From Luteitalea sp. (lineage in GTDB: Bacteria; Acidobacteriota; Vicinamibacteria; Vicinamibacterales; Vicinamibacteraceae), in contig WHTZ01000024.1 in assembly GCA_009377495.1 (NCBI GenBank), positions 18,681-82,680 of the forward strand: a stretch of DNA of 64,000 bases, given 5' to 3'. The notes beneath the pieces are model-generated. The model was not told the DNA's origin. It ran no database searches and saw nothing but the letters and a program-made list of their open reading frames with translations. This document shows, in pieces, positions 34,272 through 43,221 of this stretch. Within the stretch, counting starts at the first letter, position 1. The number at the start of each line of letters is the position of its first letter. The position numbers and the translations under genes were made by a program.

Positions 34272-36765
34272 TTCGGTGCCCGTGCTGGTGGCCTGGGCGA
34301 GGCGCCGCCGCGGACTCGTGCTGGCTGGCGCTTGCCTCCTCCTACTCTTATCCGTTGCCGGCGTGGGTCGAGTGCGGTTCGACGCCAACGTCCTCCATCT
34401 CTTACCGCAGCGAGGCACGGCGGTGCCCGCGTTCGAGACATTCCTCGAACGGTTCGGCAGTCTCGATCAGCTCTACATCGTGTTCACGGCGCCGCCTGAC
34501 CATGCCATCGACGAGTACGACCCCGTCATCGATCGCTTCGTCGCGGGCTTGAGCGAGGCGTCGGAGATCGACCACGTCGACACGGGTCGTCTGGCTGCCT
34601 CTCGCGACTGGTCGTATCTCGCCGATCACGCGCTCCTGCTACTGGACGGCCCGAAGCTCGAGGCGGCGCTCGCACGGTTCCAGGCCGAGGGCATGCGCGC
34701 AGCGCTCGAGGACAGCCGGAAGCTGCTCACCCTGCCGTCACCTGCCGTGACGACGATGGTGAGGCAGGATCCCCTCGGGCTGTTCAACCTGCTCGGAGAG
34801 CAAATGGGCGGCGCGGGAGCCGGCGTCAACCTCGGGGCCAGCGCGTCCGGCTACGTCACCGCTGACGACCGGAGCCGGCTCGTCATCGCCCGTCCCAGCT
34901 CACCTCCCTACGACACTGACTTTGCGCATCGCTTGTTCGAGCGCTTGGAAGAAATTGAGCAGACCGCCACGCCGGGAGACGAGACGAGCGACGTCGCCTC
35001 GGATCCGTTCGCAGAGGCCCTACCGCCCATCGATGTGGACTACGCCGGCGGCCACCGGATCGGCATCGAGACGGAAGCTCAGGTCAAACGCGAGAGTATC
35101 GTCAACAGCGTCGGCTCGCTCGCGTTGATCCTCCCGGCGCTGCTGCTCATCTTCCGCAGCCCCTGGCTACTCGCCTGCGGCGCGATCCCGACGGCCCTGT
35201 CGTTGCTCGTTGTGCTGGGCGTGCTCGGCTTCGCCGGCACAACGCTCTCAGCCGCCGCCACCGGTGCGTCGGCTATGCTGTTTGGTCTTGGCATCGACGG
35301 GGTCGTACTGCTCTACGTGACGTATCGTCTCGCTCTGAGTCAGAGCCTGAGTCCCGATGCCGCTGTGGATCGCACGTCGGGCGCAGCGGCTAGCATGCTG
35401 CTCGGCATGTGGACCACAGCCGCGACGTTCTATGGCCTCGTCGTGATCGACTACCCGAGTCTGCAACAGCTCGGCATGCTGATCGGCCACAGTATGGTCG
35501 TGTGTGGGATTCTGACGCTGTTCCTGGTGCCGGCGTTGCTTCCCGCGCGACGGCCCACTCGGCCCGTGCGGGCACTCACCGCGCCCCGTCTCGCAGCGTT
35601 CGTCGGCCGACACTCGCGCCTCATCCTCATCTCTGCCGCGCTGGTCACGCTCGCGCTCGGCTTCGCGGCACGCGACCTGCGCGTCAATCCCACGCTGGAA
35701 CGCTTGAGGTCGACAACGCCCGGTGTCCAGTTCGAGCAAGACGTGACACGTCGATTTGGGCTGCCGACAGACGTCTGTGTCGTGCTCGCGCGCGGCCCTG
35801 ATCTCGAGGCGCTCCTGGACGTCAACTCCACGCTTGTCGACGCGCTCCGCCGTGAGCTGCCGGCGCTGCCGGTCCACGCGCCCAGCGCGCTGCTGCCTTC
35901 GTTGAAACGGCAAGCCGCAACGACGACGCGTTTGCGTCAGGAGGCGCTCTCGCCAGACGCCGTGGCCGACAGGCTCGAACAGATTGCGGGCGACGCGGGA
36001 TTTCGCGCCGACACGCTGGCGCCATTCGAGGCACGACTGCCACGCCTCTTGGATCCCGAACAGCGCCTGAGCTACCAAGGCTATGTGAGCCACGGTCTCG
36101 GCGATATCACGTCGCGCTTCGTGTCGCACCAGGAAGGCTCCTGGGCGCTTGCCACCTATGTGTTCCCGCGGGGCGCCGACGAGATCGCGCGGGTCGACGC
36201 CGTCGTTCGGCAGGTTGCGCCGAATCAACAGCTCACGGGTCTGCCGCTCGTGAACGCTGAGCTTGCGGCACGCTTCCTGCCGGAGTTTCTCAAGGGACTC
36301 GCGGTGGGCACGGTCATCGTCCTCATCCTGATTCTCGCAACGTTTCGCGAGTGGCGGCTCTCGTTGCTGTCGCTGGCGCCAACCGCGATCGGTCTGGTGT
36401 GGACAGCCGGCGTACTCGCGCTCGCGGCCGTCGAGCTCGACTTGTTCGCCGTCTTTGCCGTCATGACGTTCGTCGGCATCGGTGTGGATTACGGCATTCA
36501 CCTCGTGCACCGCTATCGCCAATACGGGAAGGAAGCCGGTCGAGCTACCGCGGAGCTCGCGCCCGTGATTCTCGTGGCGGGCCTCATCACGATGCTTGGA
36601 TATGGCACCTTGATCAGCTCGTCGTATCCCCCGCTGCAGTCGATCGGCGTCGTGTCAGCCGTGAGCGTGGTCGCGCTCGTCGCGGCGTCGGTGCTCGTCC
36701 TGCCGGCGATGCTCGAACCGACTTCCAAAGCCAATGCACGTCCATGCGATGATCCCCGCCTATAA
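34258..36765 (+). CDS. MMPL/RND-family lipid exporter
   Basis: An 835-residue membrane transporter with the two-fold RND layout: helix 1 (about 20-38), a periplasmic loop to about 280, a five- to six-helix block (about 285-440), helix 7 (about 455-475), a second periplasmic loop to about 675, and a last helix block (680-820) with FVGIGVDYGIHLVHRYRQ, the typical helix with proton-relay residues. MMPL proteins export lipids and glycolipids. HpnN (hopanoid) and the aryl polyene exporter are close relatives in design. The gene overlaps the glycosyltransferase gene by 32 bp, so both are made together. Its start codon lies inside a palindromic repeat arm. Confidence 0.88.
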   Translation: MTGIFSVPVLVAWARRRRGLVLAGACLLLLLSVAGVGRVRFDANVLHLLPQRGTAVPAFETFLERFGSLDQLYIVFTAPPDHAIDEYDPVIDRFVAGLSEASEIDHVDTGRLAASRDWSYLADHALLLLDGPKLEAALARFQAEGMRAALEDSRKLLTLPSPAVTTMVRQDPLGLFNLLGEQMGGAGAGVNLGASASGYVTADDRSRLVIARPSSPPYDTDFAHRLFERLEEIEQTATPGDETSDVASDPFAEALPPIDVDYAGGHRIGIETEAQVKRESIVNSVGSLALILPALLLIFRSPWLLACGAIPTALSLLVVLGVLGFAGTTLSAAATGASAMLFGLGIDGVVLLYVTYRLALSQSLSPDAAVDRTSGAAASMLLGMWTTAATFYGLVVIDYPSLQQLGMLIGHSMVVCGILTLFLVPALLPARRPTRPVRALTAPRLAAFVGRHSRLILISAALVTLALGFAARDLRVNPTLERLRSTTPGVQFEQDVTRRFGLPTDVCVVLARGPDLEALLDVNSTLVDALRRELPALPVHAPSALLPSLKRQAATTTRLRQEALSPDAVADRLEQIAGDAGFRADTLAPFEARLPRLLDPEQRLSYQGYVSHGLGDITSRFVSHQEGSWALATYVFPRGADEIARVDAVVRQVAPNQQLTGLPLVNAELAARFLPEFLKGLAVGTVIVLILILATFREWRLSLLSLAPTAIGLVWTAGVLALAAVELDLFAVFAVMTFVGIGVDYGIHLVHRYRQYGKEAGRATAELAPVILVAGLITMLGYGTLISSSYPPLQSIGVVSAVSVVALVAASVLVLPAMLEPTSKANARPCDDPRL

Positions 36766-37405
36766 CGAGGCGGGCACAATCACCAACGTCGTCAGCCGTG
36801 TCCTGCCGTACGTCGAGCGGGTGCTGGTGATCGACGATGGGTCGGCTGACGGAACGGGTAACGCGGCGCGGCAGGCGGGCGCGGATGTGATCCTGCACGA
36901 GCGCAATCTGGGAAAGGGCCGGGCCATTCGCGCCGGTCTCGCAGACGTGCTCGCCACGTCGGCGACGCACGTGGTGGTGTTGGACGGCGACCTGCAGCAC
37001 GTCCCCGAGGAGGTACCGCGGCTCCTGGAGGCCGCCCGGAGCTCTGGCGCCGACCTGGTGATCGGCGGCCGTCGATTCGACAAAGCTGCCATGCCGGTCT
37101 CACGCTATTGCGCGAACCTGGCCGGCAGCCGTGTGCTCTCGTGGTTCGTGGGTCTCCCTCTTCGGGACACCCAGTCTGGGTTTCGCGTCTATCGTTGCGA
37201 CACGCTGCGCGATGTGCGGCTCACGGCCAAGGGCTTCGAGATTGAGACCGAGATGCTGGTGAAGCTCACGCGACGCCACGCTCGAATCATCGAGGTGCCC
37301 GTCAGCGCCGTGTACGGCACGGAGCGCAGCAAGCTACGGCCCATGCGTGACACGACAAAAACCTGCTTCCTCGCCGTGTATTATCGGTTCCTCGAGAGGA
37401 TGTGA
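36734..37405 (+). CDS. family 2 glycosyltransferase (DPM/DPG synthase-like)
   Basis: A 223-residue GT2 enzyme with a GT-A fold. The nucleotide-sugar site is AMIPAYNEAGTI and LVIDDGSADGT; the metal-binding motif is LDGDLQH; DTQSGFRVY and GFEIETEML follow, as in dolichol- or polyprenyl-phosphate sugar synthases. There are no membrane helices, so it acts at the inner face of the membrane. Its start overlaps the MMPL gene by 32 bp. The last 24 bp of the gene (37382-37405) reappear at 46775-46798 just before an acyltransferase gene, suggesting that the two were once next to each other. Confidence 0.88.
   Translation: MHVHAMIPAYNEAGTITNVVSRVLPYVERVLVIDDGSADGTGNAARQAGADVILHERNLGKGRAIRAGLADVLATSATHVVVLDGDLQHVPEEVPRLLEAARSSGADLVIGGRRFDKAAMPVSRYCANLAGSRVLSWFVGLPLRDTQSGFRVYRCDTLRDVRLTAKGFEIETEMLVKLTRRHARIIEVPVSAVYGTERSKLRPMRDTTKTCFLAVYYRFLERM
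37382..37405 (+). repeat. 24-bp direct repeat, left copy
   Basis: The 3' end of the glycosyltransferase gene, with sequence TATCGGTTCCTCG and GAGGATGT. It matches 46775-46798 at 22 of 24 bases in the same orientation. Confidence 0.6.
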
Positions 37406-37700
37406 GGCAGGTGGGCCGAGACGGAACTCGGTCGGCGACGGCGCTGCGAAGGTTCAGCTAAACCATTCCGGGCTAGGTCGTTCGAACAACGCCTCAAGTC
37501 GGATTCCTCCTTCTCCTATCACCCAGACCTTCGCCTTCGGGTAACGCGTGCGGTGCGCTCAACCGTCAGGTTCGATTGATTGGACAGCAGTGCCGCACAC
37601 CCAAGAAACCCTTGCTCGTGTGTTTTCTTGGTAGTGGCCGGCGCGACACAGGCACCAAGGGCGTGTGACGTGTCGCTCCCCGGAGAAGAGAGTATTGCTC
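37406..37700. other. 295-bp intergenic region before the sigma factor
   Basis: No gene is seen. An inverted repeat, CCAAGAAA with TTTCTTGG (37601-37608 and 37624-37631, 15-base loop), lies about 70 bp before the start and might be a regulatory site. Confidence 0.35.
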
Positions 37701-38294
37701 GTGCGTGGTCGCCGCGCCTCTACCATTCACTCGTTGCTGATCGAGGACGTTCCGGATGCCGGGCCGCCCAGGCAGGCTGACGTGACAGAGGATGCGGCGC
37801 GGGCGCAGGTGACCGAGCTCTTTGAACGGCTTCGACTGCCCGTTTACCGCTATCTCGTAGTGGTCCTCGGCCGAACGGGCGAGGCCGAGGAGCTCACTCA
37901 GGAAGCGTTCATCCGATTGTACGACTACCTCCGGGCCGGCCATGCGCCGAACGAAGCGCGGTTCTGGCTCTTCCGCGTCGCCCAAAACCTGGCGCTCAAC
38001 GTCCTGCGCCGCCGTCGCTACATCGCCCCGCTCGATTCACACGTGTGGGACAACATTTGCCGCCAGGTTGCCACCGGGCCGGATCCGGAGCGCCGCGTGT
38101 TGCGACAAGAGCAGTATGGCCGTCTAGTGCGCGCCCTGGAGAGGCTCACCCCGCGGGAGCGTCAGTGCCTAGCGCTGCGGTCTGAAGGCATCCGATATCG
38201 CGAGATTGCCGACCTGCTCAGCATCACCTACGCCGCCGTGGTCGATGCGGTACGGCGGGCGGTCGGCAAGCTTGCACGAGCGCTGCATGACTAG
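37701..38294 (+). CDS. ECF-type RNA polymerase sigma factor
   Basis: A sigma-70 family factor of about 198 residues. Region 2 has the helix LVVVLGRTGEAEELTQEAFIRLYDYL, and region 4 has LTPRERQCLALRSEGIRYREIADLLSITYAAVVDAVRRAVGKLARAL, a helix-turn-helix for the -35 element. The start is uncertain: a GGAGAAGAG Shine-Dalgarno favours the GTG at 37701 or the TTG at 37695 over the GTG at 37665. Upstream is an 8-bp inverted repeat (37601-37608 and 37624-37631). It overlaps the anti-sigma gene by 8 bp, so both are translated together. Confidence 0.9.
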   Translation: MRGRRASTIHSLLIEDVPDAGPPRQADVTEDAARAQVTELFERLRLPVYRYLVVVLGRTGEAEELTQEAFIRLYDYLRAGHAPNEARFWLFRVAQNLALNVLRRRRYIAPLDSHVWDNICRQVATGPDPERRVLRQEQYGRLVRALERLTPRERQCLALRSEGIRYREIADLLSITYAAVVDAVRRAVGKLARALHD

Positions 38295-40209
38295 ACTCGC
38301 CGATCCCTCGTGGCCACTCCACATGGAGCATCCACCGGACGACACCTTGATGAAAGGCGTCGACGGCGAGCTGGCACCGCAGGAGGCCGCGCGGATGCGC
38401 GTGCATCTCGAGTCGTGCTGGTCGTGCCGCACCAGGGTCGATCGGATCCAGGAGGCCATCACGGCCTTCGTGGACTTCTACGAGACCCGGTTTACGACCG
38501 CCGTGGATCCGCCGCCCGGCGGGTGGCGTAAATTCGAGGCGGCGATCGAGGCGGCGGCGGGGCGTACTGTGGGGCGCTCGCTGCTTTCCAACGTCGTGAG
38601 CCTGTTGCGGAGCTCGGCGGCGGCACAGGCTGCTCGGACCTCATCGTTCGGGCAGGCCGCGCGGACGATGGCGTTACGCGCCGCCGGTGGGCTCTTGGTG
38701 GTCGCGGTTCTCGCGTTCGCGTTCTCGCGATATGGCGGCGAGGCGCCGCTTTCGGCCAGTGAGCTCCTGCAGCACAGCGAGGTTGCGCATGCCGCGCAAC
38801 TGTCCGAGGTGTCGCGGCCGGTTGTGCACCAGAGGCTGCGGGTCAGTCTGCGAAACGCCTCGCCCGTTGGACGCAGCAGCCTCTCCTGGGAGATATGGCG
38901 CGAAACGCTCGAGGGCCAATTCCATCAGCAGCGAGATCCAGGTGAGGTCGCGGCCCTGGACGAGCTGGCAAGGGTCCTTCGAGCGAATCGCATGGATCCG
39001 CACCAACCGCTTTCGGCCGCCTCGTACGACAGCTGGCGCAAGGGGATCGCCGGCGCCAGAGAGCGCGTGACCGAGTCGCGGTTGCCGGGGGGGGGCGACG
39101 CGTTCAGGCTTCGGACCGCCAACCCGGGGCCGATCCTCAACGGCGAGATTTCCGAGGCCGAGCTGCTCGTGCGTGCCGCGGACTGGCACCCCGTCGAGGA
39201 GTCGCTGCGAGTGCGACTCGGCGGCGAGACCCGCGAGTACGTGTTGACGGAAGTCGAATTCAACATTGTTCGGTTCGAGTCGGTTGCATCAGTGTTCGTG
39301 GCACCGCCCACGGCGCAGCCGCCGGCGAGCAACGCGACGCCGGTCGAAGCACTGCCGTCATCCGCGCCACGCCGATTCAGCGACGAGGCGCTCGACCAGC
39401 TCGAGATCGACGCGTCCTACCAGCTGCACCGGCTTGGGCTCTGTCTGCCGGAGCAGGCGCACATCAGCCGAACGCTTGACGGCATTGAGGTCGAGGGCCG
39501 GACAACCACCATCGAGCGGCGCGACATGCTGCTGCAAACGTTGCGGGCGTTCGGGGACGTGCCGGGGATGGACGTGGACGTGCGCATCGCCCCAGACGAA
39601 TCGGCTGCGGAGGCTGGAGTCGACGCGCCCCTCGGCGACCTGATGCAACTGCCGGCTGTCCAGGCCGTCCGCGATCACGTGGCGGCGCGCGTCGCGGATG
39701 CGGACGCCGAAGAACCCGTTGAGGGTGCAGAGGAGGCCATCGACGCGGCGGTCCGCCAGTTCATCGGCTGGGCCACCAGCCGGTCGGATCGACTCGTGTT
39801 TCACGCGCGCGCGCTGCAAGCGCTGGTCGATCGGTGGCCGCCGGACGGCCTCGCGCGGCTTGGGTTAGACGAGGTGGCGGCATGGCAGTCGATGGTTGGC
39901 GATCACGCACGGATGTTACATCGCGACGCGGAGTTGCTGCGGACGGGTCTCGGACCAGTTTTGTTCGCCGGCCTGCCGGACGAGCCCGTCAGCACGGGTC
40001 GACGCATTCGCAACGTCTCGGAGGTGCCCGAGGCGGTACGTCGGCTCGCGACGCTCGCACGGACGATTGACCACGCCGTGCACAGCGCTTTTGCGTCGCC
40101 GGGTGATGCGGCCCGCGGGTCATTCGACACCAGTGGTCTGTCGACGTCATTGCGGCAGGTAGAAGAGCTGGCGGCTGGCTTCGACGTGCTATGGACGCTC
40201 GGGCGCTAA
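38287..40209 (+). CDS. anti-sigma factor with zinc-finger N-terminus and large periplasmic domain
   Basis: A 640-residue protein. The N-terminus has the ZAS anti-sigma motif (HLESCWSC, near residues 37-44) that binds the partner sigma factor. A membrane helix lies at about 132-150 (LRAAGGLLVVAVLAFAF). The remaining 490 residues would be periplasmic and have no family I recognise; they include an Arg/Glu-rich helical region and a strand-rich centre (about 160-340). The ATG lies in ATGACTAG, overlapping the sigma stop. The next gene is a TonB-dependent receptor, so this looks like a sigma/anti-sigma pair for cell-surface sensing, although a dedicated signalling receptor domain is not evident. 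Confidence 0.8.
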   Translation: MTRLADPSWPLHMEHPPDDTLMKGVDGELAPQEAARMRVHLESCWSCRTRVDRIQEAITAFVDFYETRFTTAVDPPPGGWRKFEAAIEAAAGRTVGRSLLSNVVSLLRSSAAAQAARTSSFGQAARTMALRAAGGLLVVAVLAFAFSRYGGEAPLSASELLQHSEVAHAAQLSEVSRPVVHQRLRVSLRNASPVGRSSLSWEIWRETLEGQFHQQRDPGEVAALDELARVLRANRMDPHQPLSAASYDSWRKGIAGARERVTESRLPGGGDAFRLRTANPGPILNGEISEAELLVRAADWHPVEESLRVRLGGETREYVLTEVEFNIVRFESVASVFVAPPTAQPPASNATPVEALPSSAPRRFSDEALDQLEIDASYQLHRLGLCLPEQAHISRTLDGIEVEGRTTTIERRDMLLQTLRAFGDVPGMDVDVRIAPDESAAEAGVDAPLGDLMQLPAVQAVRDHVAARVADADAEEPVEGAEEAIDAAVRQFIGWATSRSDRLVFHARALQALVDRWPPDGLARLGLDEVAAWQSMVGDHARMLHRDAELLRTGLGPVLFAGLPDEPVSTGRRIRNVSEVPEAVRRLATLARTIDHAVHSAFASPGDAARGSFDTSGLSTSLRQVEELAAGFDVLWTLGR

Positions 40210-40276
40210 CTCCGGGGTCTTCCGGGGAAGCAGTCGTGACACCAGGCCTCGCGCAGAACGTACGGAGGGGGATTTC

Positions 40277-43168
40277 ATGAACACTCGGCATCTCGTCCTC
40301 ATGAAGCTGGTTCTCGCACTTCTGGTCGGGCCGATCTCGGAGCCAGCCCGTGCGCAGACCTCCGCGGAAGGCTCCGTTCGCGGGTACGTGAAAGACGAGC
40401 AAGGCGCCACCCTGCCCGGGGTCACACTGACGGCGACCAGCCTCGACGTGCCGGGCACTCGCACCGCTGTCAGCGACGAGACGGGTTACTACCGGCTCGA
40501 CAACTTGCCGCCCGCAACGTACGCCATTACCTCGGAGCTGGAGGGGTTTGCGAAGTACGTGCGCGACAACATCGTCGTCCGCGCCGGGCTCAATCTTGGC
40601 CTCGAGATCGTGATGAGGGTGGGCGACATCACGGAGACGGTGACTGTCACGCCAGATACGCCCATGCTCGAGTCGAGCAGCGCCGTGCAGGCCGTCAACA
40701 TCAGCGGCGAGTTCCAGCGCGGGGTGCCGCTCTCCGGCCGCAAGCACTGGGCCGACTTCATGAGGATGGTGCCGGGAACGATTGAGAGCGACAGCTCCGT
40801 TTATCAAGGTGGGTTCTACTACGTACACGGCGCGAACTCCGCGTCGAACTCCATTCAGATCGACGGCGTCGACATCGCCTCGTCGCAGCAAGCGACACCG
40901 GTCTACATTGGCCTGAACAACGAAACGATAGCGGACGTCCAGATCAAGACGGCCGCCTTCGACGCTGCCTCACCGCTTGCCCAGGGCACCGTGACGAACG
41001 TGGCGACGCAATCCGGCACCAACGAACTGCGCGGCGCTGGCGGATTGGCGTTCATGCCGTTGCGGTGGATTGGCGACAACACGCCAGGCGGCACGAGCAC
41101 GAGAGTGGCGGTCATTCAGCCGGATTTCGCGCTTGGCGGTCCCATCAAGCGCGACCGTCTCTGGTTCTTCGGATCGTATCGGCGCGTGTACAACGATGCC
41201 ACGATCTTCCGAACGGCCGAGCAGGTGGAGACGCTCCGGGCACTCGATCCGTCGTTCACGCCCTTCAACAATGTCACCGAGGCCAGCGTGTACTTCGTCA
41301 AAGCGACGGCACAACTGTCGCCACGCCACCAGTCATACGTCTTCTACAACTACGACTTCATGCCAGCCGGTCACGACGGCGCCACGGCGCTCGTTCCTGG
41401 ACTGTGGCAGTGGATTGGTGGGACGGCTATTGCCACGCGGATCAGCTCCGTCTGGACGGACTCGCTGACCACACGAGTGGCAGTTGGCTACAACGACAAG
41501 GCCTACGAGAGCGGCTCCATCACACAGGATCAGCCTCAGCGAGCGGTGCACGAGAGCGCATTTCTTTCGTCCGGTCGGTTGACCGGGAGTGGCATCGTAG
41601 CCTCGGTCTCGCCAGGAGGTTACCGGCGCAGGCAACCGTACGACAAACTGTCCATTTCAGCCGATGCGATGTATTACAAGCGCGGGTGGGTCGGCTCACA
41701 CGAAATCCAGACCGGGCTGCTGCTGCAGCGGAATCATCAAGCCACGAGCATTCTCTATCCGGCGGATGGCGTTGCGTTCGAGGAGCTGGTCATGCGGGAG
41801 CCCACCAACCCGGCTGCCGGTCTCGTGCCGTTTCGGCGTCAGGTCTACGACGGCACGCTGAATGTCCGCACCGATGTGAACTTTAGCGACTATGGCGCGT
41901 ACATACAGAATGCCTGGCGGCCGACCCCGCGCCTGACCATCAACGCCGGTGTGCGCATGGATATGGTGAGGCGCCGGGACCAGCTGATAGACGTTCAGGT
42001 CCAGGACAGTCTTGAAGTCGGCCCGCGCTTCAGCGTGAATTATCTATTGACAGAGGACCGGAGAGACACAGTCCGGGCGAGTTGGTCTCGGGTGCACGAG
42101 ACGCCCTCGAACAACCTGGCCAGCGGTGCCACGAACACGATGGGTGTCACCGACTTCTACGACAACGACCTCGACGGCGTCTTCGAGCTCGAGCTCCGGA
42201 CCCCGGGCGGCACCCAGGCGCCGGTCGACCGGGTCATCGATCCCGACTATCACCAGCCGTATTTCAACGAGTGGACGGTCGGCTATCGGCGACAGCTTCC
42301 TGGTCAGGCGACCGTCGATATCGCGTTCATTCGCCGCGGATACCGCGACAGAAGCACCCTCGTCGATGAGAACGGCATCTATGACGATGGTGTCTTCCGC
42401 GGCTACCGGAACCCTGAGCTGAACGAGATGTATCGGCTGACCAACAACCAGTGGAACTGGCCGATGTATTCGTCGCTCGAGGCGCAAGCCACCAAACAGA
42501 CCGACCGATGGCAGGTCTTGTCGAGCGTGTCACGGCAGTGGCGCCATATCGCCGGCACATGGCAGCCCAACGATCCCGCGTCGTTCATCCAGCCAAGTGC
42601 CTTCTCGAACGACAACGGGATCGGTGCCGTGTCCTCGCCAACGAGCGTTGCGCAGGACGGTAACAGTCTGAGCGGCACGCACATGGCGGGATCGAGCAAT
42701 CTCGCCCTCGTGGACTATGTCGTCCGTATGGCTGCCGCCGTACGCGCCCCAGGGAACATTCTCGTCGCGACCAACTACATGGTCCGCGCGGGCCTATGGT
42801 CGGGTCCGATCGTGACTCGAACCGATGCACCAGATCCACGCTTCGGCCCGGCAACGGTGATCCTGTCGAACGGCCGCGTCGCCAGCAATCCGCTCGCAAC
42901 CACCGTGCGGTTCGCGTATCCCACACGCGGTGAAGGTCAATTCAAGTCCCCGACGGTGCATTCCTGGAATCTTCGGCTGGGCCGCGAGTTCGCCGTTGGA
43001 GCCCGTCGACGTCTGGAAGCCATGGTCGACGTGTTCAACGTCACCAACCTCGCGGCGGACGAGTCATCGATGTTGGGGTCCAATCAGCGCTACAGCCCGA
43101 ACTACGGCCTCTTCAGCGACCGCCAGCAGCCACGCGCCGTTCAGATGTCGCTGCGCGTCCTGTTTTGA
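40277..43168 (+). CDS. TonB-dependent receptor with carboxypeptidase-regulatory domain (Oar-like)
   Basis: A 963-residue outer-membrane protein. A signal peptide (about 1-27) is followed by a carboxypeptidase-regulatory-like beta-sandwich (about 30-110, GYVKDEQGATLPGVTLTATS and ETGYYRLDNLPPATYAI), a plug domain (about 120-260, with GANSASNSIQIDGVDI) and a long beta-barrel that ends with a terminal Phe (RVLF), the signal for barrel insertion. This is the common acidobacterial and myxobacterial layout, used for uptake of or binding to glycans, peptides or other large substrates. The next gene, an S8 protease, starts 53 bp downstream, which hints at protein or peptide substrates. Confidence 0.9.
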   Translation: MNTRHLVLMKLVLALLVGPISEPARAQTSAEGSVRGYVKDEQGATLPGVTLTATSLDVPGTRTAVSDETGYYRLDNLPPATYAITSELEGFAKYVRDNIVVRAGLNLGLEIVMRVGDITETVTVTPDTPMLESSSAVQAVNISGEFQRGVPLSGRKHWADFMRMVPGTIESDSSVYQGGFYYVHGANSASNSIQIDGVDIASSQQATPVYIGLNNETIADVQIKTAAFDAASPLAQGTVTNVATQSGTNELRGAGGLAFMPLRWIGDNTPGGTSTRVAVIQPDFALGGPIKRDRLWFFGSYRRVYNDATIFRTAEQVETLRALDPSFTPFNNVTEASVYFVKATAQLSPRHQSYVFYNYDFMPAGHDGATALVPGLWQWIGGTAIATRISSVWTDSLTTRVAVGYNDKAYESGSITQDQPQRAVHESAFLSSGRLTGSGIVASVSPGGYRRRQPYDKLSISADAMYYKRGWVGSHEIQTGLLLQRNHQATSILYPADGVAFEELVMREPTNPAAGLVPFRRQVYDGTLNVRTDVNFSDYGAYIQNAWRPTPRLTINAGVRMDMVRRRDQLIDVQVQDSLEVGPRFSVNYLLTEDRRDTVRASWSRVHETPSNNLASGATNTMGVTDFYDNDLDGVFELELRTPGGTQAPVDRVIDPDYHQPYFNEWTVGYRRQLPGQATVDIAFIRRGYRDRSTLVDENGIYDDGVFRGYRNPELNEMYRLTNNQWNWPMYSSLEAQATKQTDRWQVLSSVSRQWRHIAGTWQPNDPASFIQPSAFSNDNGIGAVSSPTSVAQDGNSLSGTHMAGSSNLALVDYVVRMAAAVRAPGNILVATNYMVRAGLWSGPIVTRTDAPDPRFGPATVILSNGRVASNPLATTVRFAYPTRGEGQFKSPTVHSWNLRLGREFAVGARRRLEAMVDVFNVTNLAADESSMLGSNQRYSPNYGLFSDRQQPRAVQMSLRVLF

Positions 43169-43221
43169 GAGCGCCGGAGCTCACGTCAACACGAACGAGG
43201 TCGGAGACGAGAGGAGGAGAT

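Noticed and set aside
35248..36522. 424-residue open frame antisense to the MMPL exporter
   Set aside because: Same reason: a shadow without motifs opposite a clear transporter.
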